64,000 bases of DNA from Phoenix dactylifera (Eukaryota; Streptophyta; Magnoliopsida; Arecales; Arecaceae). The notes beneath the pieces are model-generated. The model was not told where the DNA came from and made no database searches. It saw only the letters and a program-made list of their open reading frames with translations. Location: positions 20,276,899-20,340,898 of the forward strand of contig NC_052394.1 in assembly GCF_009389715.1 (NCBI RefSeq), given 5' to 3'. The translations under genes and the position numbers were made by a program. This document shows positions 53,641-64,000 of the stretch, in pieces; the first letter of the stretch is position 1, and the number at the start of each line of letters is the position of its first letter.

Positions 53641-56104
53641 TTAACAGGGAAAGGGGTTGAATTACGCCTGGGATCTCAAGCACACGCCTTAATTCATCGC
53701 TCATTTGAATGTTGCAGTCATAAGATACTGTGATCCGTGTTGACCGGAATCAAAAATATCATTTTTATCTTCACTTTAATGATCCTTTGATAAATTTTTA
53801 GTTTATGATCTGTATTTAAAGTAAATCTAATTATTTATTACAAGAAATATAATTTTATAAAAAATAGACGAGTGCTGAAAGCGGAGCGGACTCTTCTCGA
53901 GAGAGATGCTGCCAGGGTGATCGATTGGATAAGTGGAGAGGGGCGAATGGGAGATGAGTTTCCTCTACTTTGCGACATTCGTCGATTAGCAGGGGAATAG
54001 AGCCACATACTAGATTGCTACCTATGTTACGCAGCACTTCAGAGAAATTTTCTTTTTTTGTCCATGTCATTGAATATAAGAAAAATATTACTTTTTTTGA
54101 ATTGAATTGAGGATTTAAATTTTAAAAAGTAGTATTTTAATTGGGTGAGACATGAGACATGAATATAGCCCGGTACTTGTTATTCTCATTATTATGCAGC
54201 AATAATCATAATAAGAAAAAAATTGCTAAATAAAAAATAATCATATTTTTTTTGTATACGTTATAAATGTAGTACTCCATAATTTCAAAGTCGAAACTAG
54301 CTTTGTTCCTTCCTATCCATTTCAAAGGAATTATCTTTAGATCCCTATACAATTAAACTGGAGTCAAACCATGAACTAGAAAATAATTTCTTCAAGAATG
54401 CGTAAATCTGCTACAGGCTAAATCTTCTTACAATTTTTTTAGCTTTAGCATCACATTTTGCTAAGCAAAGTTCTCATGATGCTAGTGACGTAGTGATTGG
54501 AATGCCTTTGGATTTGAAAATGATGATAACCTACCTAAATAAATATAGAATGAATTATAACAACGATCCCTTGTGACAAGAAATTAGAAACATTTTTTTT
54601 TAAAGAATCCAGAAAAGGACAACACTTTTTTGCCCATGTCAGTGACCCCAAGATTTTTTTTTTGAATTGATTTGATAATTTTGATTTAAATAAATACTAT
54701 TTTAATTGGGTGCATCCTGAATATATCTCAATGATTGATACTCTTATTATTATTCATGATAAGGAAATAATAGCTAAATATTTAGAAAAACATTCATATT
54801 TTCTGCATAATTAATATAAATAAAGGCTGCCCCAGTCTCAATGACGGCCACTATACTAGCCTTTTTCTCTCTAAGCATGAGATATGGTCCTCATTACTAG
54901 TTCCAACTTTACATTGCATATTTTTGGTTTTAAAGGTCATTGTTAGCCATTATAATGGCAAAAAAAAAAAAAAGAACAATCAGACTATGGCATTACCCAC
55001 AAAATAAAATATTATTGTCAAGTTAGTATGAAGGTTTTTAATTTTATATATATTGTCTTACTATCGTCAGTAATAAAAATACTAAATTATGATATATTTT
55101 TATTATGTAACTCGACTTATCAGAACTACCTCATTCCTCAAACTCTACACTGTGTGATCATTCATCTCCACCTATAATAATTATTTTGGTTGATATAAAT
55201 ATGCCTTGCAATGTTTAGTTGTAAGGGACAAACAAGAAATTCATCTCATACAGTTGAGAATGCTTTACTAAATTATATGAGACATTTAAAAATGTTTTAA
55301 AGAATTGGGGTTCATTTTCAAAACCATCTATACTACTACTCAAATCTTTGCATGTATCAATAAAATCGATAATAATTTTGATTATTTGTGGTGAGCAAGT
55401 TTGAAAATAATTGGCATGCATCCTGGAGGTTCCAAAATATTTTACCCTTTGTATCTCTGCATAACAACCAAAAAATAACATGGAAATTTGTGAAATAAGA
55501 GATTAACTCCAAATTCCTTGCATGTTGTTTTGCTATCTTTATACCTGTATTTTATTTTTTTATACATCTTTATTGTATAAAAAATATGCTAAATGAAAAA
55601 TTAACCACTTTGTCTATAAAAAAAAAAGAAAAATATATATTTAAAAATGAAAATGAAAGATTAATAACAAATTCCTCATTTCTCTTCTCTTGGAAGTTTA
55701 AACATGTGCTTATTTTCCATGCTTACGGGGATGCCAATCAACCAACCGATCTACCGTCCAACGATGGGCAAGAGTTAGAATTTGTGACTCTCATTTTTGT
55801 TAATACCTGTGCAACCTGTAAACGTGAATAACAATTCTGTTTATTTCCAAAGGATTGTGAGACACAATAACCAAGCTTGGACTTTTCTCTCTCTTTTTTT
55901 TGTTTAAAAAAAATAAGTAATGGAGTAATATATTTTTTTTATAAGGCACGCGTTTCACACTATTCTATGGTGAATACATTCAAAATAATCAAAAAATAAA
56001 TCATCCCTAAAAGCTGTAGGAATGTGAGCCTCAGAAATCCATACAAGAGCGCCAGAGTTACCGGCCATGTAGGAGACCATCTAATTTGTGGCTCCATTTG
56101 CCTC
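53641..56104. other. AT-rich spacer left of the hAT transposon
   Basis: Long AT-rich stretch. A motif like 'TTTTTTGAATTGA(A/T)T' followed by 'TATTTTAATTGGGTG' occurs twice (about 54092-54148 and 54655-54707), suggesting an old duplication of about 560 bases period. No gene recognised. Confidence 0.45.
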
Positions 56105-56112
56105 CCGATAAA

Positions 56113-56370
56113 TAGAGATGGGCACTGGGCCGAGCCGCCCACGGCCCGGCACGAAGCGGGCCGTGCCTGGCACGGCCCGCCAGCTACAGTGCCGGGCCGT
56201 GCCTGGCACGGCCCTTTTGAGAGGGCCGTGCTGGGCTAGAGGGTCCTGGCCAGCGGGCCGTGCCTGGCACGGCACGGTCCGCGGGCCAGCACGGCACGGC
56301 CCATAAGGGCCTGGGCCGGGCTGGCACGCGGGCCTGGCACGGTCCGGGCCTGGGCCCGGCTCGGCCCGAT
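56113..56370. repeat. Left subterminal palindrome array of the hAT element
   Basis: Copies of a perfect palindrome with arms GGGCCGTGCC and GGCACGGCCC around one central base stand at 56158-56178 and 56194-56214, with a near copy at 56255-56275 and several half copies between. Subterminal repeats bind the transposase in Ac and related elements; here the unit is known only from sequence. Confidence 0.85.
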
Positions 56371-56692
56371 AAAAATTAATGCTTCATAAATTTTTTTAAT
56401 AAATTAATAAATATTGAACACTAAGAATTTATGATTTATGAATATAAAGCCACCTTAATGGTGGGGGGTTTGGCATAGACCCCTACCAGTTTATTAATTT
56501 AAATCAAAATGGTACATGAAGGGAGGTTTGGACCTTGGTCTGACCTCTAGAATACAATAAGAAACTAAGAAAGGGCCGAGGTTTGGACCTTGGTCTGACC
56601 TCCAGAATACAATAAAAATGTACAATTATAAAAAATTAAGAAATCTTACTAATCATCAGTGATTCAGTGAATCAGTATTCACTCTTCAGTCT

Positions 56693-58717
56693 TCAGTCTT
56701 CAGTAGTGTTTGTATCATCATCATCAGAGGATGTTGTATTATGTCCACCTTTATCTTGAAGTCTTGCCTCAGCATCCAGCCAATCCTTGAAGCAGAGAAG
56801 CATCTCCACCGTTTCGCCCGTCATCCTACTTCTCTTTTCGTCAAGAACACGCCGACCTGCACTAAAAGCGGATTCCGATGCTACCGTGGACATCGGCACA
56901 GCTAAAATATCGCGTGCAATTGCAGACATAACAGGATATTGATTTCTAACACTCTTCCACCAAGATAATACATCTAGATTCTCTATTTGATTTTCATCAT
57001 ATGCAGAGTGAAGATCATTTCGTAAATAAAATTCTAGTTCACTACTTAAAGATGAAGAAGATGAAGAGGAACTTGAAGCATGTGTGTGTCTTCTCTGTGC
57101 AATGAATGAAAAAATAGATGACGAACGAGAACTACTAGAAGGAGCAATAGAGGTTTGTATTTGTGTTCTAGATCCACGAATTTTTTCATCATATATAGCA
57201 TAAATATCATAAAGAAGTTTTTTTACCTCATCTTTAGCAGATTCAGCATCTTGATTCATATTTTCAGAGTATGCATCAAGTAAAATTAGCAAGCCATTTA
57301 ATTTAACTCTAGGATCAAATACAGCAGCTAAGTTATGCATAGGACATATCCTGTCCCAATACTCATTCCATTTAGATTCCATTAGGTCAATAATAGGCAT
57401 TAAAACATCATCATATCTATGTTCTGCAAATTTTTGACTAATTATATATGCTTGTTGTAAAAATGAACATGAAGTAGGGTAATAAATACCAGAAAGAACA
57501 TTGGTAGCATTATAAAAACTAAGCAAAAAATCTTCCAAAATTTTTTCTTTATTCCAATCAGTTTCAGTCAATGTAAATCCTAATCCACGATCATTAATAT
57601 ATGCACTTAATAAATTTTTATATGGGTATGCATCATGTATCATGCTATATGTGGAGTTCCAACGAGTAATTACATCAAGTTTAAATTTTTTAAAACGTTT
57701 ACCATGATTTATGCATAATTTCTTAAATTCTTGAAGTCTTGATCTAGAAGCATGAATAAAAGAAACTGCATTTCTAATTTTTGAAATCACATCTTGAATC
57801 ATGCCCATGCCAGCTTGAACAGAAAGATTTAAGATATGACATGCACATCTAATATGCAGTAAATTTCCATCTAATATGGGATGCAATGAGTCTTTTAATA
57901 ATACAACAGCAGAATTATTATTAGATGCATTATCAAAAGTAATAGACATAATTTTATCATTAATATTATATGAACATGCAGTTTGATAAATTATATTTGA
58001 AATTTGTTGCCCAGAATGTGGAAAATCAAAAGCACGAAAAGCAAGAATACGTTTATTTAATTGCCAATCATTATCAATATAATGAGCAGTAATGGCAATA
58101 AAACAATTACTATCTACAGATGCTGACCAAATATCAGAAGTTAATGAAATTTTTACATTTAAAGTAGAAAGTGTTTCAATTAAATTTTGTTTCATTGCTA
58201 AAAAATTGGTCATAGCTACTCTTCTAAATGTACGCCTACTAGTTCTTTTGTAAGCAGGTTGTAGGTTTAATTGAACATATTCTTCAAAATTAAAAGATTC
58301 ACATAAACTAAAAGGTAATTCATCCTTAACTATCCATTTTACAAGTGCTTTTCTTTGATTTTCATGATTATATGCAAAATTACCTACAAGTAATCCCCCT
58401 TGTATATTAAGGGTACTTTGAGTTTGAGCATGAGAATCATGCATCCTATGACTCTCTTGATGTCTTTTTAAATGCCCTGTTCCCCCACTACTACTACAAC
58501 TATAAAGTTTGGCACATTTTTTACATTTAGCTTTCCAGACTCCCTCAACCATAACTCTATCAAATTTATTCCATACAGTACTAGTCCTCTTACGAGAAGA
58601 GGTTTGACCTTCACTCGGTTCACCAGTTCTAGAGGAACTAGGAACAGGGGGTTGGGGATTAGTTTCTTCTCCCTCAGAAACAGGAATGCCAAACTGACTT
58701 TCCTCAAAAGATGACAT
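56693..58717 (-). CDS. hAT transposase, full length
   Basis: A single 674-residue frame without introns or breaks, the normal size for Ac-type transposases. Residues about 45-90 form a BED zinc finger: Cys65, Cys68, His86 and His90, with the typical VWNKFDRVMVEG start and GTGHLKRH end. A central RNase H-like catalytic region follows, with SLTSDIWSASVDSNC, SITFDNASNN and the CACHILNLSVQ motif, then RWNSTY. The last part (about 590-655) is the hATC dimerisation domain: WWKSVRNQYPVMSAIARDIL, VPMSTVASESAFSAGRRVLD and RMTGETVEMLLCFKDWL. The tail and a mid-region are rich in Ser and Asp. The enzyme cuts and pastes the element by a hairpin mechanism on the flanking DNA. The gene lies wholly inside the terminal repeats; about 650 bases upstream hold its leader and promoter. 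Confidence 0.96.
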   Translation of the reverse strand: MSSFEESQFGIPVSEGEETNPQPPVPSSSRTGEPSEGQTSSRKRTSTVWNKFDRVMVEGVWKAKCKKCAKLYSCSSSGGTGHLKRHQESHRMHDSHAQTQSTLNIQGGLLVGNFAYNHENQRKALVKWIVKDELPFSLCESFNFEEYVQLNLQPAYKRTSRRTFRRVAMTNFLAMKQNLIETLSTLNVKISLTSDIWSASVDSNCFIAITAHYIDNDWQLNKRILAFRAFDFPHSGQQISNIIYQTACSYNINDKIMSITFDNASNNNSAVVLLKDSLHPILDGNLLHIRCACHILNLSVQAGMGMIQDVISKIRNAVSFIHASRSRLQEFKKLCINHGKRFKKFKLDVITRWNSTYSMIHDAYPYKNLLSAYINDRGLGFTLTETDWNKEKILEDFLLSFYNATNVLSGIYYPTSCSFLQQAYIISQKFAEHRYDDVLMPIIDLMESKWNEYWDRICPMHNLAAVFDPRVKLNGLLILLDAYSENMNQDAESAKDEVKKLLYDIYAIYDEKIRGSRTQIQTSIAPSSSSRSSSIFSFIAQRRHTHASSSSSSSSSLSSELEFYLRNDLHSAYDENQIENLDVLSWWKSVRNQYPVMSAIARDILAVPMSTVASESAFSAGRRVLDEKRSRMTGETVEMLLCFKDWLDAEARLQDKGGHNTTSSDDDDTNTTED

Positions 58718-59119
58718 ATCTATGATTAATTCAAAAAATAAAAACTAACCGCAAAGAGGAATTGAGTAGAGGGTCGGAGGGCAGAGGCAGAGCCGAGATT
58801 CCGAGCTTCCTCTTGTGCTCTCAACAGAAGCGACCTTCTCTTCTCAACAGGAACCTCCTCTTGTGTAGCACTTGAACAAACTAAAAATTAAATTGCTAGA
58901 AGAGCACTTTAGAAGAGAGAAATAATAGCAGTAGAGAAGGAGAGAATGAGAGGTTTGGTGTGGTGAGAATGAGGGAGGAATGGGCTATTTATAGAAGCCC
59001 AAAAATTTTTTTTCCCAAAATATCCCTCAATTCAGCCGTTATTGGACTGTTGGGAGGGGTAAAAGGGTCATTTTCACGAAAATAGCCGTTGGAAATGGCT
59101 ATTTTCCTCCCCCCTCTCC

Positions 59120-59377
59120 AGACGGGCCGTGCCAGGCACGGCCCGTTTGGAGACGTTGCGGGCCGTGCCTGGCACGGCCCGTTTGCGCCCGTTACGGGCC
59201 GTGCCTGGCACGGCCCGTGGCGTGCCGTGCCCGGCCCGGCCCACCAATAGAGGGGCCTGGGGCCGGGCCGGGTTGGCCTTCCATGCTGGACGGGCCGTGC
59301 CAGGCACGGCCCGTTTAGTCTTTGGGCCCGGGGGGCCTGGGCCGGGCCGGCCCGGCACGGCCCGTTGCCCACCTCTA
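59120..59377. repeat. Right subterminal palindrome array of the hAT element
   Basis: Four perfect copies of the same palindrome (arms GGGCCGTGCC / GGCACGGCCC, central A or T) at 59124-59144, 59160-59180, 59196-59216 and 59292-59312. The first three are spaced exactly 36 bases apart, start to start. Confidence 0.9.
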
Positions 59378-59445
59378 CCGATAAACATGTCTCGCCCCAT
59401 GGAATAATAGCTTAGGATGCAAATTAGGCTGGCCAGCACAAGGTG

Positions 59446-59540
59446 TAAGCTCAGTTGGTTGGAGTATAGATTTTAAACATTTCAGGCTTCAACATAAGGC
59501 AGACCCTGGCATTGTAACTTGCTCCAGCCCCCTGCCCTAC
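59446..59540 (+). repeat. tRNA-like A box, possible SINE relic
   Basis: TAAGCTCAGTTGG at 59446-59458 fits the internal A box of tRNA-type polymerase III promoters, and AGGCTTCAACA near 59484 is a weak B-box candidate about 25 bases later. No cloverleaf forms, so this is not a tRNA gene; a tRNA-derived SINE head is possible. Confidence 0.25.
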
Positions 59541-60474
59541 AACTCAAGCATACATATTATAGAAAGGATTATGTCTGCGTGTAACCGACACATTAGAAGA
59601 AAAACTCGGAATTTTTGACTAAAGAAAAAAAATTCTCGTTCAATGTCTTAGTTTTGCCTAAATAAAGATATAAAGGAATAAAACTTTCATTTCTAGTGAT
59701 CAGATGGATCGAAATCAGGCTTGGTCCATATACATATTATCCATCCATCTCAAGCATACTGCAGGCCACAACGGCCCATAAAATACAAAGCTGCAGGCGA
59801 CAACGGCCGCCGACTGGGCCAAGGGCAGCCTGGGTCTCTGTGTACTTCCAGTGCATGCGATTAGGGAGCCTACTCCAGCCTAGTTGAGCAATTAGTTGCT
59901 TTGTCTTTGGTCGTTATGTCAAAGGATCGATCAAGATTAGGGCGAGTCAGAAAACATATGTTTGATTTCAGCTCATCTGCAAACTGGACCAAGCTCGTGC
60001 AAGCTTTTTATAGATCCAAGCTAAATTTTTATTCCTTTTTTCAAACCCAAAATATTCGGACCTGGATTACTTAATCATCAAGCTTAAAGAAGAGTACGAA
60101 CGGCCACATATGCAAACCAAGCCAGATTTGGCCTAAGCAACTCGGTTTGTTTGAAGCCCTATGTATGATAGCACAAACACTTGCTTTATAGAATACAACT
60201 TAATTATTCAACATGACAATAAATATCTTCGGCAGGATTAGAATCTTGAGCTATGACTTACCAGACATGCCTCATCTTCTCTAGTTTTGTTACATTTAAC
60301 TAGTCAATTCAAGCCTTGACCAATATCCAATACTTTACAAAGTCATTTTTTCTTGGTTTTACTTCGAACACACCGAAAACCAAACTAATGACCATGCCAC
60401 TTGGCAAGCAAATGTAACAAATTGAAGACCTATCAGCTATGGGTTCAATAACTTGACCAAACCTAAACCCTTAC

Positions 60475-60633
60475 CGTCGCCATAAACATGACGTATTCGG
60501 ATGGCTGTTTCTCTCTCGTGAAAGGGCACGAGACGTCGGCCGATCCCGTGATGAATGTGAGGTGCTTCGAGGCGGTACGCTCACCGTACAGTGTCCGGAT
60601 CTTAACCCCATTCATAAACACGCCGTGCCCATG
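60475..60633 (-). pseudogene. Orphan exon-like fragment of unknown gene
   Basis: On the minus strand a frame of 53 codons reads GHGVFMNGVKIRTLYGERT, then SKHLTFITGSADVSCPF and EKQPSEYVMFMAT, and ends at a textbook donor (ACG-GTAAGG). A stop codon precedes it directly and no partner exon is recognisable nearby. It is more GC-rich than its AT-rich surroundings and has protein-like composition. I do not recognise the family. It is probably a captured or decayed exon rather than a working gene. Confidence 0.4.
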
Positions 60634-60639
60634 TTAGTC

Positions 60640-61860
60640 CTCGCCACTGGACTTTCGGGTACTCAGTTCTTTCCGCCAAACACCAAACTGATCCAATAAG
60701 TAGACGCCAAGTAATCATAAAACTCGAGACTTCTACAATTGGCTCCTTTCCCTTGGTACATTTGATGCTTGGTGTGGGTTCCTTTTACACCTGAACCGTT
60801 CCCGATGACACCCATCTCTACCCAATTACTGAAAAAATCCCGAATCATTTTCATTCTCCCTTTCAACCGAATTATTCTCCAAATCATCTTATTAAACAAA
60901 ACAAAAAATGTTTAATTATTCATGAAGCATATCAAGATTTTCATAATTTATTGGTGAAATATTCAATTAGCAGCGTGGTTGCATTTATCATGTTTATTAA
61001 TTTCACATCTTTTATATTTTATTTATAAAAACTAAGTAATAAATATTTTATTTTTATTTTTAGCGAACTAAGTTTTAATATAGTGTTAGTACCCTTTTTG
61101 TTTATTTGCAAAAAGTTGGAATTTTGATTTTACTAATCTTTCTCAACTCTAAATTGTTGTAAAAAATATTATGGATGCCAATTTTTTGATTTATCGGACC
61201 ATAGTTTAGGAGGTACTACGAAGACAAGGATAGCTAGTAATCTGAGTAGTTCAAGCTTAGTTTGAAAAATGTTCATTTTAAACTTGATTTGAATTAGACA
61301 AATCAAATTTGATCAAAATTAACTTTAAATCAAGCTAAAAATAAATATAGTTAGATCAAATTTAGCTTTAACAAACTTGAAAATATATACATCCATATTA
61401 TGTATTTAAATTTACTTTTTGAATCCATCATCACAGAACCACTTTTCGTTCAAGCTTGATTTGATTTATAGTTTAGTTTAGGATGCTTAACCTGGTTGAT
61501 TAGCTATATATTTTGCTTGGTTGAAATTAAATTCAAATTATGCTTGAAATAGTGGTAAAAGAATCATGGTTGGCCTCATCTTTTTAGCTAGAGCTAGAAA
61601 TTAAGTTCGAACCAAGTTTGATCAGACCGAAATCGAGGTCTGATCAAACTTGACGCCGTTACACCCTTACTGGCGAGCGACACCGTGTACGCACATATAG
61701 TTTTTATGCGTACGTTCGTAAAATAGCGTCATGGCACTCCGTTGCCCGTTTGGCTTAGTCTCACAGCCGGTACACATACCACTCGTCGCCTCCTCCTCCG
61801 CCCACCACCCACTGCGATCCAAATCTCCGCCCTTTTCCTTCCTGCATCCAAAACCCCCAG
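60640..61860. other. AT-rich spacer before the sorting nexin gene
   Basis: 60930-61650 is AT-rich, with repeated words such as AAATTTGATCAAA and TTTGAATTTGAT-like pieces. The last 200 bases become GC- and CT-rich toward the gene and should contain its promoter; I see no clear TATA box. Confidence 0.45.
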
Positions 61861-61940
61861 CCTCTCTCTCTCTCTCCCCTTCTATTAAATTTTATCCATT
61901 CTGAGTTATTAAAAATAAACGAAGAGAGAGAGAGAGGGGA
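61861..61940 (+). promoter_or_regulatory. CT/GA inverted repeat in the SNX2 5' leader
   Basis: A (CT)7 run at 61862-61875 and a complementary (AG)7 run at 61923-61936 lie about 47 bases apart, ending 10 bases before the ATG. If both are in the mRNA they could pair into a 14-bp stem beside the start codon. GA/CT tracts are also frequent plant core-promoter features. Confidence 0.5.
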
Positions 61941-61946
61941 ACAAAG

Positions 61947-62948
61947 ATGATGGGCGCCGAGAACCATTACGGGCTCGAACCGCCGCCTCCGCGAGAAGAG
62001 ATGGAAACCCTAGCCCTCGTCGATGACGACCATCCCTCCACCGACCCCCACCCTCTCGCCGCCGTCCCCGCCACCCTCCACGGCGGCGATCCCCTTCTCT
62101 TCCCCCCTCCCTCCCCCCACTCCCCCTCCTCCTCCTCCCCCTCCCCCTCCCCCTCCTCCTCCTTCCTCGACCCCCCCGCCTACGCCGACGTCGTCTTCTC
62201 CCCCTTCGACTCCCAGAATGGCACCTCCTCCGGCTCCAACTCCCCCCGCTGCGCCGCTGCTGCCGCGTCTGAGTACGCCAGAATCACCGTCTCCGACCCC
62301 CAGAAGGAGCAGGAGACCTCCGGATCCCTCGTTCCCGGCGGCGGCACCTATGTGACCTACCTCATCACCACCAAGATCCGCACCCCCGCCTCCGGTGGCG
62401 GCGGCCCGACGGAGTTCCGCGTCCGGCGGCGGTTCCGCGATGTGGTTACGCTTGCCGACCGCCTCGCAGAGTCCTACCGGGGGTTCTTCATCCCGCCCCG
62501 GCCCGACAAAAGCGTGGTGGAGAGCCAGGTGATGCAGAAGCACGAGTTCGTCGAGCAGCGGCGCTCCGCCATCGAGAAGTACCTCCGCCGATTGGCGGCG
62601 CACCCGGTGATCGGGAAGAGTGATGAGCTGAGGGTTTTCTTGAGGACGCCGGGGAAGCTGCCGCTGTCGGCAAGCACCGACGTGGCCTCGAGGATGCTGG
62701 ACGGGGCGGTGAGGCTGCCGAAGCAGCTCTTCGGGGAGGGCGGAGGGGGGTATGCTGGTCCGCAGGATGTGGTGCAGCCGGCGAAGGGGGGCAGGGATTT
62801 GTTGAGGATATTCAAGGAGCTGAAGCAGTCGGTGGCAAATGATTGGGGAGGGGCGAAGCCAGCGGTGGTGGAGGAGGATAAAGAGTTCTTGGAGAGGAAG
62901 GAGAAGGTGCAGGACTTGGAGCAGCAGCTCAGCACTGCGTCCCAGCAG
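61947..62948 (+). CDS. SNX2: Sorting nexin 2, first coding exon (gene continues past window)
   Basis: A 334-residue first exon ending CAGCAG-GTATAT. SNX2 proteins pair with SNX1 on endosomes, bind phosphatidylinositol 3-phosphate and serve retromer sorting of vacuolar receptors and auxin carriers. The N-terminus MMGAEN matches the MMG start of Arabidopsis SNX2a. Then come a Pro/Ser-rich low-complexity stretch (52-73), a DPPAYADVVFSPFD motif (75-88) and the PX domain at about 109-232, with RRFRD (161-165), PPRPDK (183-188) and the Arg205-Arg206 pair that fit lipid binding. The membrane-binding linker MLDGAVRLPKQLFGEGG and the start of the BAR coiled-coil (KEFLERKEKVQDLEQQL) follow. The rest of the BAR domain lies beyond the window. 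The exon is strongly GC-rich. ATGs at 61947 and 61950 are both possible starts. Confidence 0.93.
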
Positions 62949-64000
62949 GTATATCGTGATCAGTTGTAGTTATGGTAGGAGCAGTTGCTTTGTTTATTTA
63001 GTTTTCTTGTGGTTTGCTTGCTGAAACTGCTTGCCGATAGATAGTTATAGTATGAAAATTTTGGAAACTGGGTTTGCTTGATTGACAGAAGTTAGCTTAT
63101 TCTCTCGTTGATAATAGGATATATGTAATAGGAAAATATAGTGAGAGTATGTTAAATGCTTATTGCAGCTTGTGGAATCCTGGAATGCTACGTCCATGGA
63201 AGAAATGAACATTCCTTTTCTTCAAAGTGGCCTAACTAATGATTGTGAATGCTTGAAACGCCACGGAAACATTCATTAATTTCCTTCAAGGTGGCTTGAC
63301 TAATAATGCTGAATGCTCGAAATACCACAGAAATATTCTTTAATCCGTGCATGCACGTTGGATCGCGCGTGTATGAGAGAGAGAGAGAGAGAGAGAGAGC
63401 GCAATGAAATACTAATGATTCATCAAACAACCGAGAAACAACACCTAGCCTTCAATGGAGGTACAAGTATTCAATCATTTTGGTTGATGACCAATACCAA
63501 GATGAACCGAGATCGCAGTTTATTGCAGCCAAGATGGAATATGGGAAATTAAAATCAACTGAGATATTCTCAGATCTTTGGTTGATGCATCGAAATTGAG
63601 CTGTCAAGATCTTGATCGATATAGTAAAACCAAGTTTACTGTTTTGGGGCATCAACTTTGATATTTATTAACTAACAAAACATTTAGAATGGTAAAAGAG
63701 AGACCAAAAAATCTTGGTCAAGATATTGATATTTGTATTGAAGGATAACTCAGGGTATAATGGTTTATATTTGTTGATATAATACGAACTGAGATTTCAT
63801 ACATATATTATTGGTGGCTTCCCAATGCAGAGGCTAAGTGATATCTTGGCCAAGCTGAAAACCTTGCCAGGCTTGCCTTCTAGAGCAAAGACAACATATG
63901 TAAATGCTATCTGCTATTTTGGAAGTACAATTACAACGAGTGTACAAAGGCAAGATGGATCATTTTTAATTTTGATTGTTGGCTTGTTCATCAGTCACAA
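62949..64000 (+). other. SNX2 intron 1 (partial)
   Basis: AT-rich with a (GA)n run at about 63376-63399. No sequence matching the expected second exon of SNX2 (beginning AESLVKAQQDMGE in relatives) is present up to 64000; an exon-like AG-preceded stretch at 63831 does not fit the family. Confidence 0.55.
63210..63333. repeat. Diverged tandem duplication, about 60 bp units, in SNX2 intron 1
   Basis: Two units (63210-63269 and 63270-63333) share CTTCAA(A/G)GTGGC, ACTAAT, GAATGCT(T/C)GAAA and CCAC(G/A)GAAA. Confidence 0.6.

Larger units (their letters stand above)
56113..59377 (-). mobile_element. Whole autonomous hAT (Ac-type) transposon
   Basis: 3,265 bp, flanked by a perfect 8-bp target duplication CCGATAAA at 56105-56112 and 59378-59385. 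The terminal inverted repeats are TAGAGATGGGCACTGGGCC and, from the other side, TAGAGGTGGGCAACGGGCC (16 of 19). Subterminal regions at both ends (about 260 bp each) are extremely GC-rich and packed with copies of one palindrome. The inside is AT-rich and carries one uninterrupted transposase gene on the minus strand. All parts needed for cut-and-paste movement seem to be present. The perfect target duplication and open frame point to a recent insertion. Confidence 0.95.

Noticed and set aside
56150-59320. Regularly spaced palindromic repeats that might suggest a CRISPR array
   Set aside because: They sit only in the two subterminal zones of a hAT transposon in a plant chromosome, and there are no unique spacers of uniform length.
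62010-62603. A 197-codon Gly/Val-rich minus-strand frame
   Set aside because: Shadow of the Pro/Ser-rich GC-rich SNX2 first exon; low-complexity and unlike any protein.
63831-63900. Possible second exon of SNX2 after the acceptor CAATGCAG
   Set aside because: The translation (RLSDILAKLKTLPGLPSRAK) does not match the conserved BAR-domain continuation expected after ASQQ.

Overview
This window is a piece of a flowering-plant nuclear chromosome. The genes carry GT-AG introns, some longer than 3 kb. Several exons are strongly GC-rich (first exon of the sorting nexin, last exon of the laccase) in an AT-rich background, and introns and spacers are full of small transposons. This GC pattern and the protein sequences point to a monocot. 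A palm-like genome is my guess; it is inference, not shown by the sequence.

Layout from left to right. (1) 1-7.6 kb: two head-to-tail minus-strand aldo-keto reductase genes (AKR4-type, aldose reductase-like). The right copy is complete with nine exons. The left copy shows exons 1-4 and runs off the window. Both keep the same exon lengths and a TATA box at the same place; only the right one has a G-box. (2) 8.2-9.2 kb: a non-autonomous hAT transposon with perfect 8-bp target duplications. (3) 11.6-19.8 kb: a minus-strand RETICULATA-RELATED gene of the two-domain type (Tiki/ChaN-like domain followed by the RETICULATA domain), seven exons. (4) 24-33.9 kb: a plus-strand DCD-domain plus Kelch-repeat gene, ten coding exons, whose fourth coding intron (3.8 kb) holds several nested fold-back and GTACC-rich small elements. 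(5) 36-39.5 kb: a plus-strand zinc-finger HIT gene, the SWR1-complex subunit SWC6/SEF. (6) 39.9 kb: a TRIM relic. (7) 40.8-44.1 kb: a minus-strand laccase with five exons and a clear TATA box. (8) 44.2-56.1 kb: mostly gene-poor, with unproven exon-like stretches on the minus strand and further GTACC-rich elements. (9) 56.1-59.4 kb: an apparently whole autonomous hAT transposon with an uninterrupted 674-residue transposase, matching ends, a perfect 8-bp target duplication and unusual palindrome arrays at both ends. (10) 60.5 kb: a short orphan exon-like fragment. (11) 61.9 kb to the end: the first coding exon of a sorting nexin 2 (SNX2, retromer) gene on the plus strand.

The host genes do not form a pathway: stress/carbonyl metabolism, plastid membrane, cell-death related DCD protein, chromatin remodelling, lignin/phenol oxidation and endosomal sorting. 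The most interesting material is transposon biology: the intact hAT element with its palindromic subterminal arrays, and a dispersed family of roughly 200-bp GTACC-rich elements with hAT-like 8-bp target duplications.
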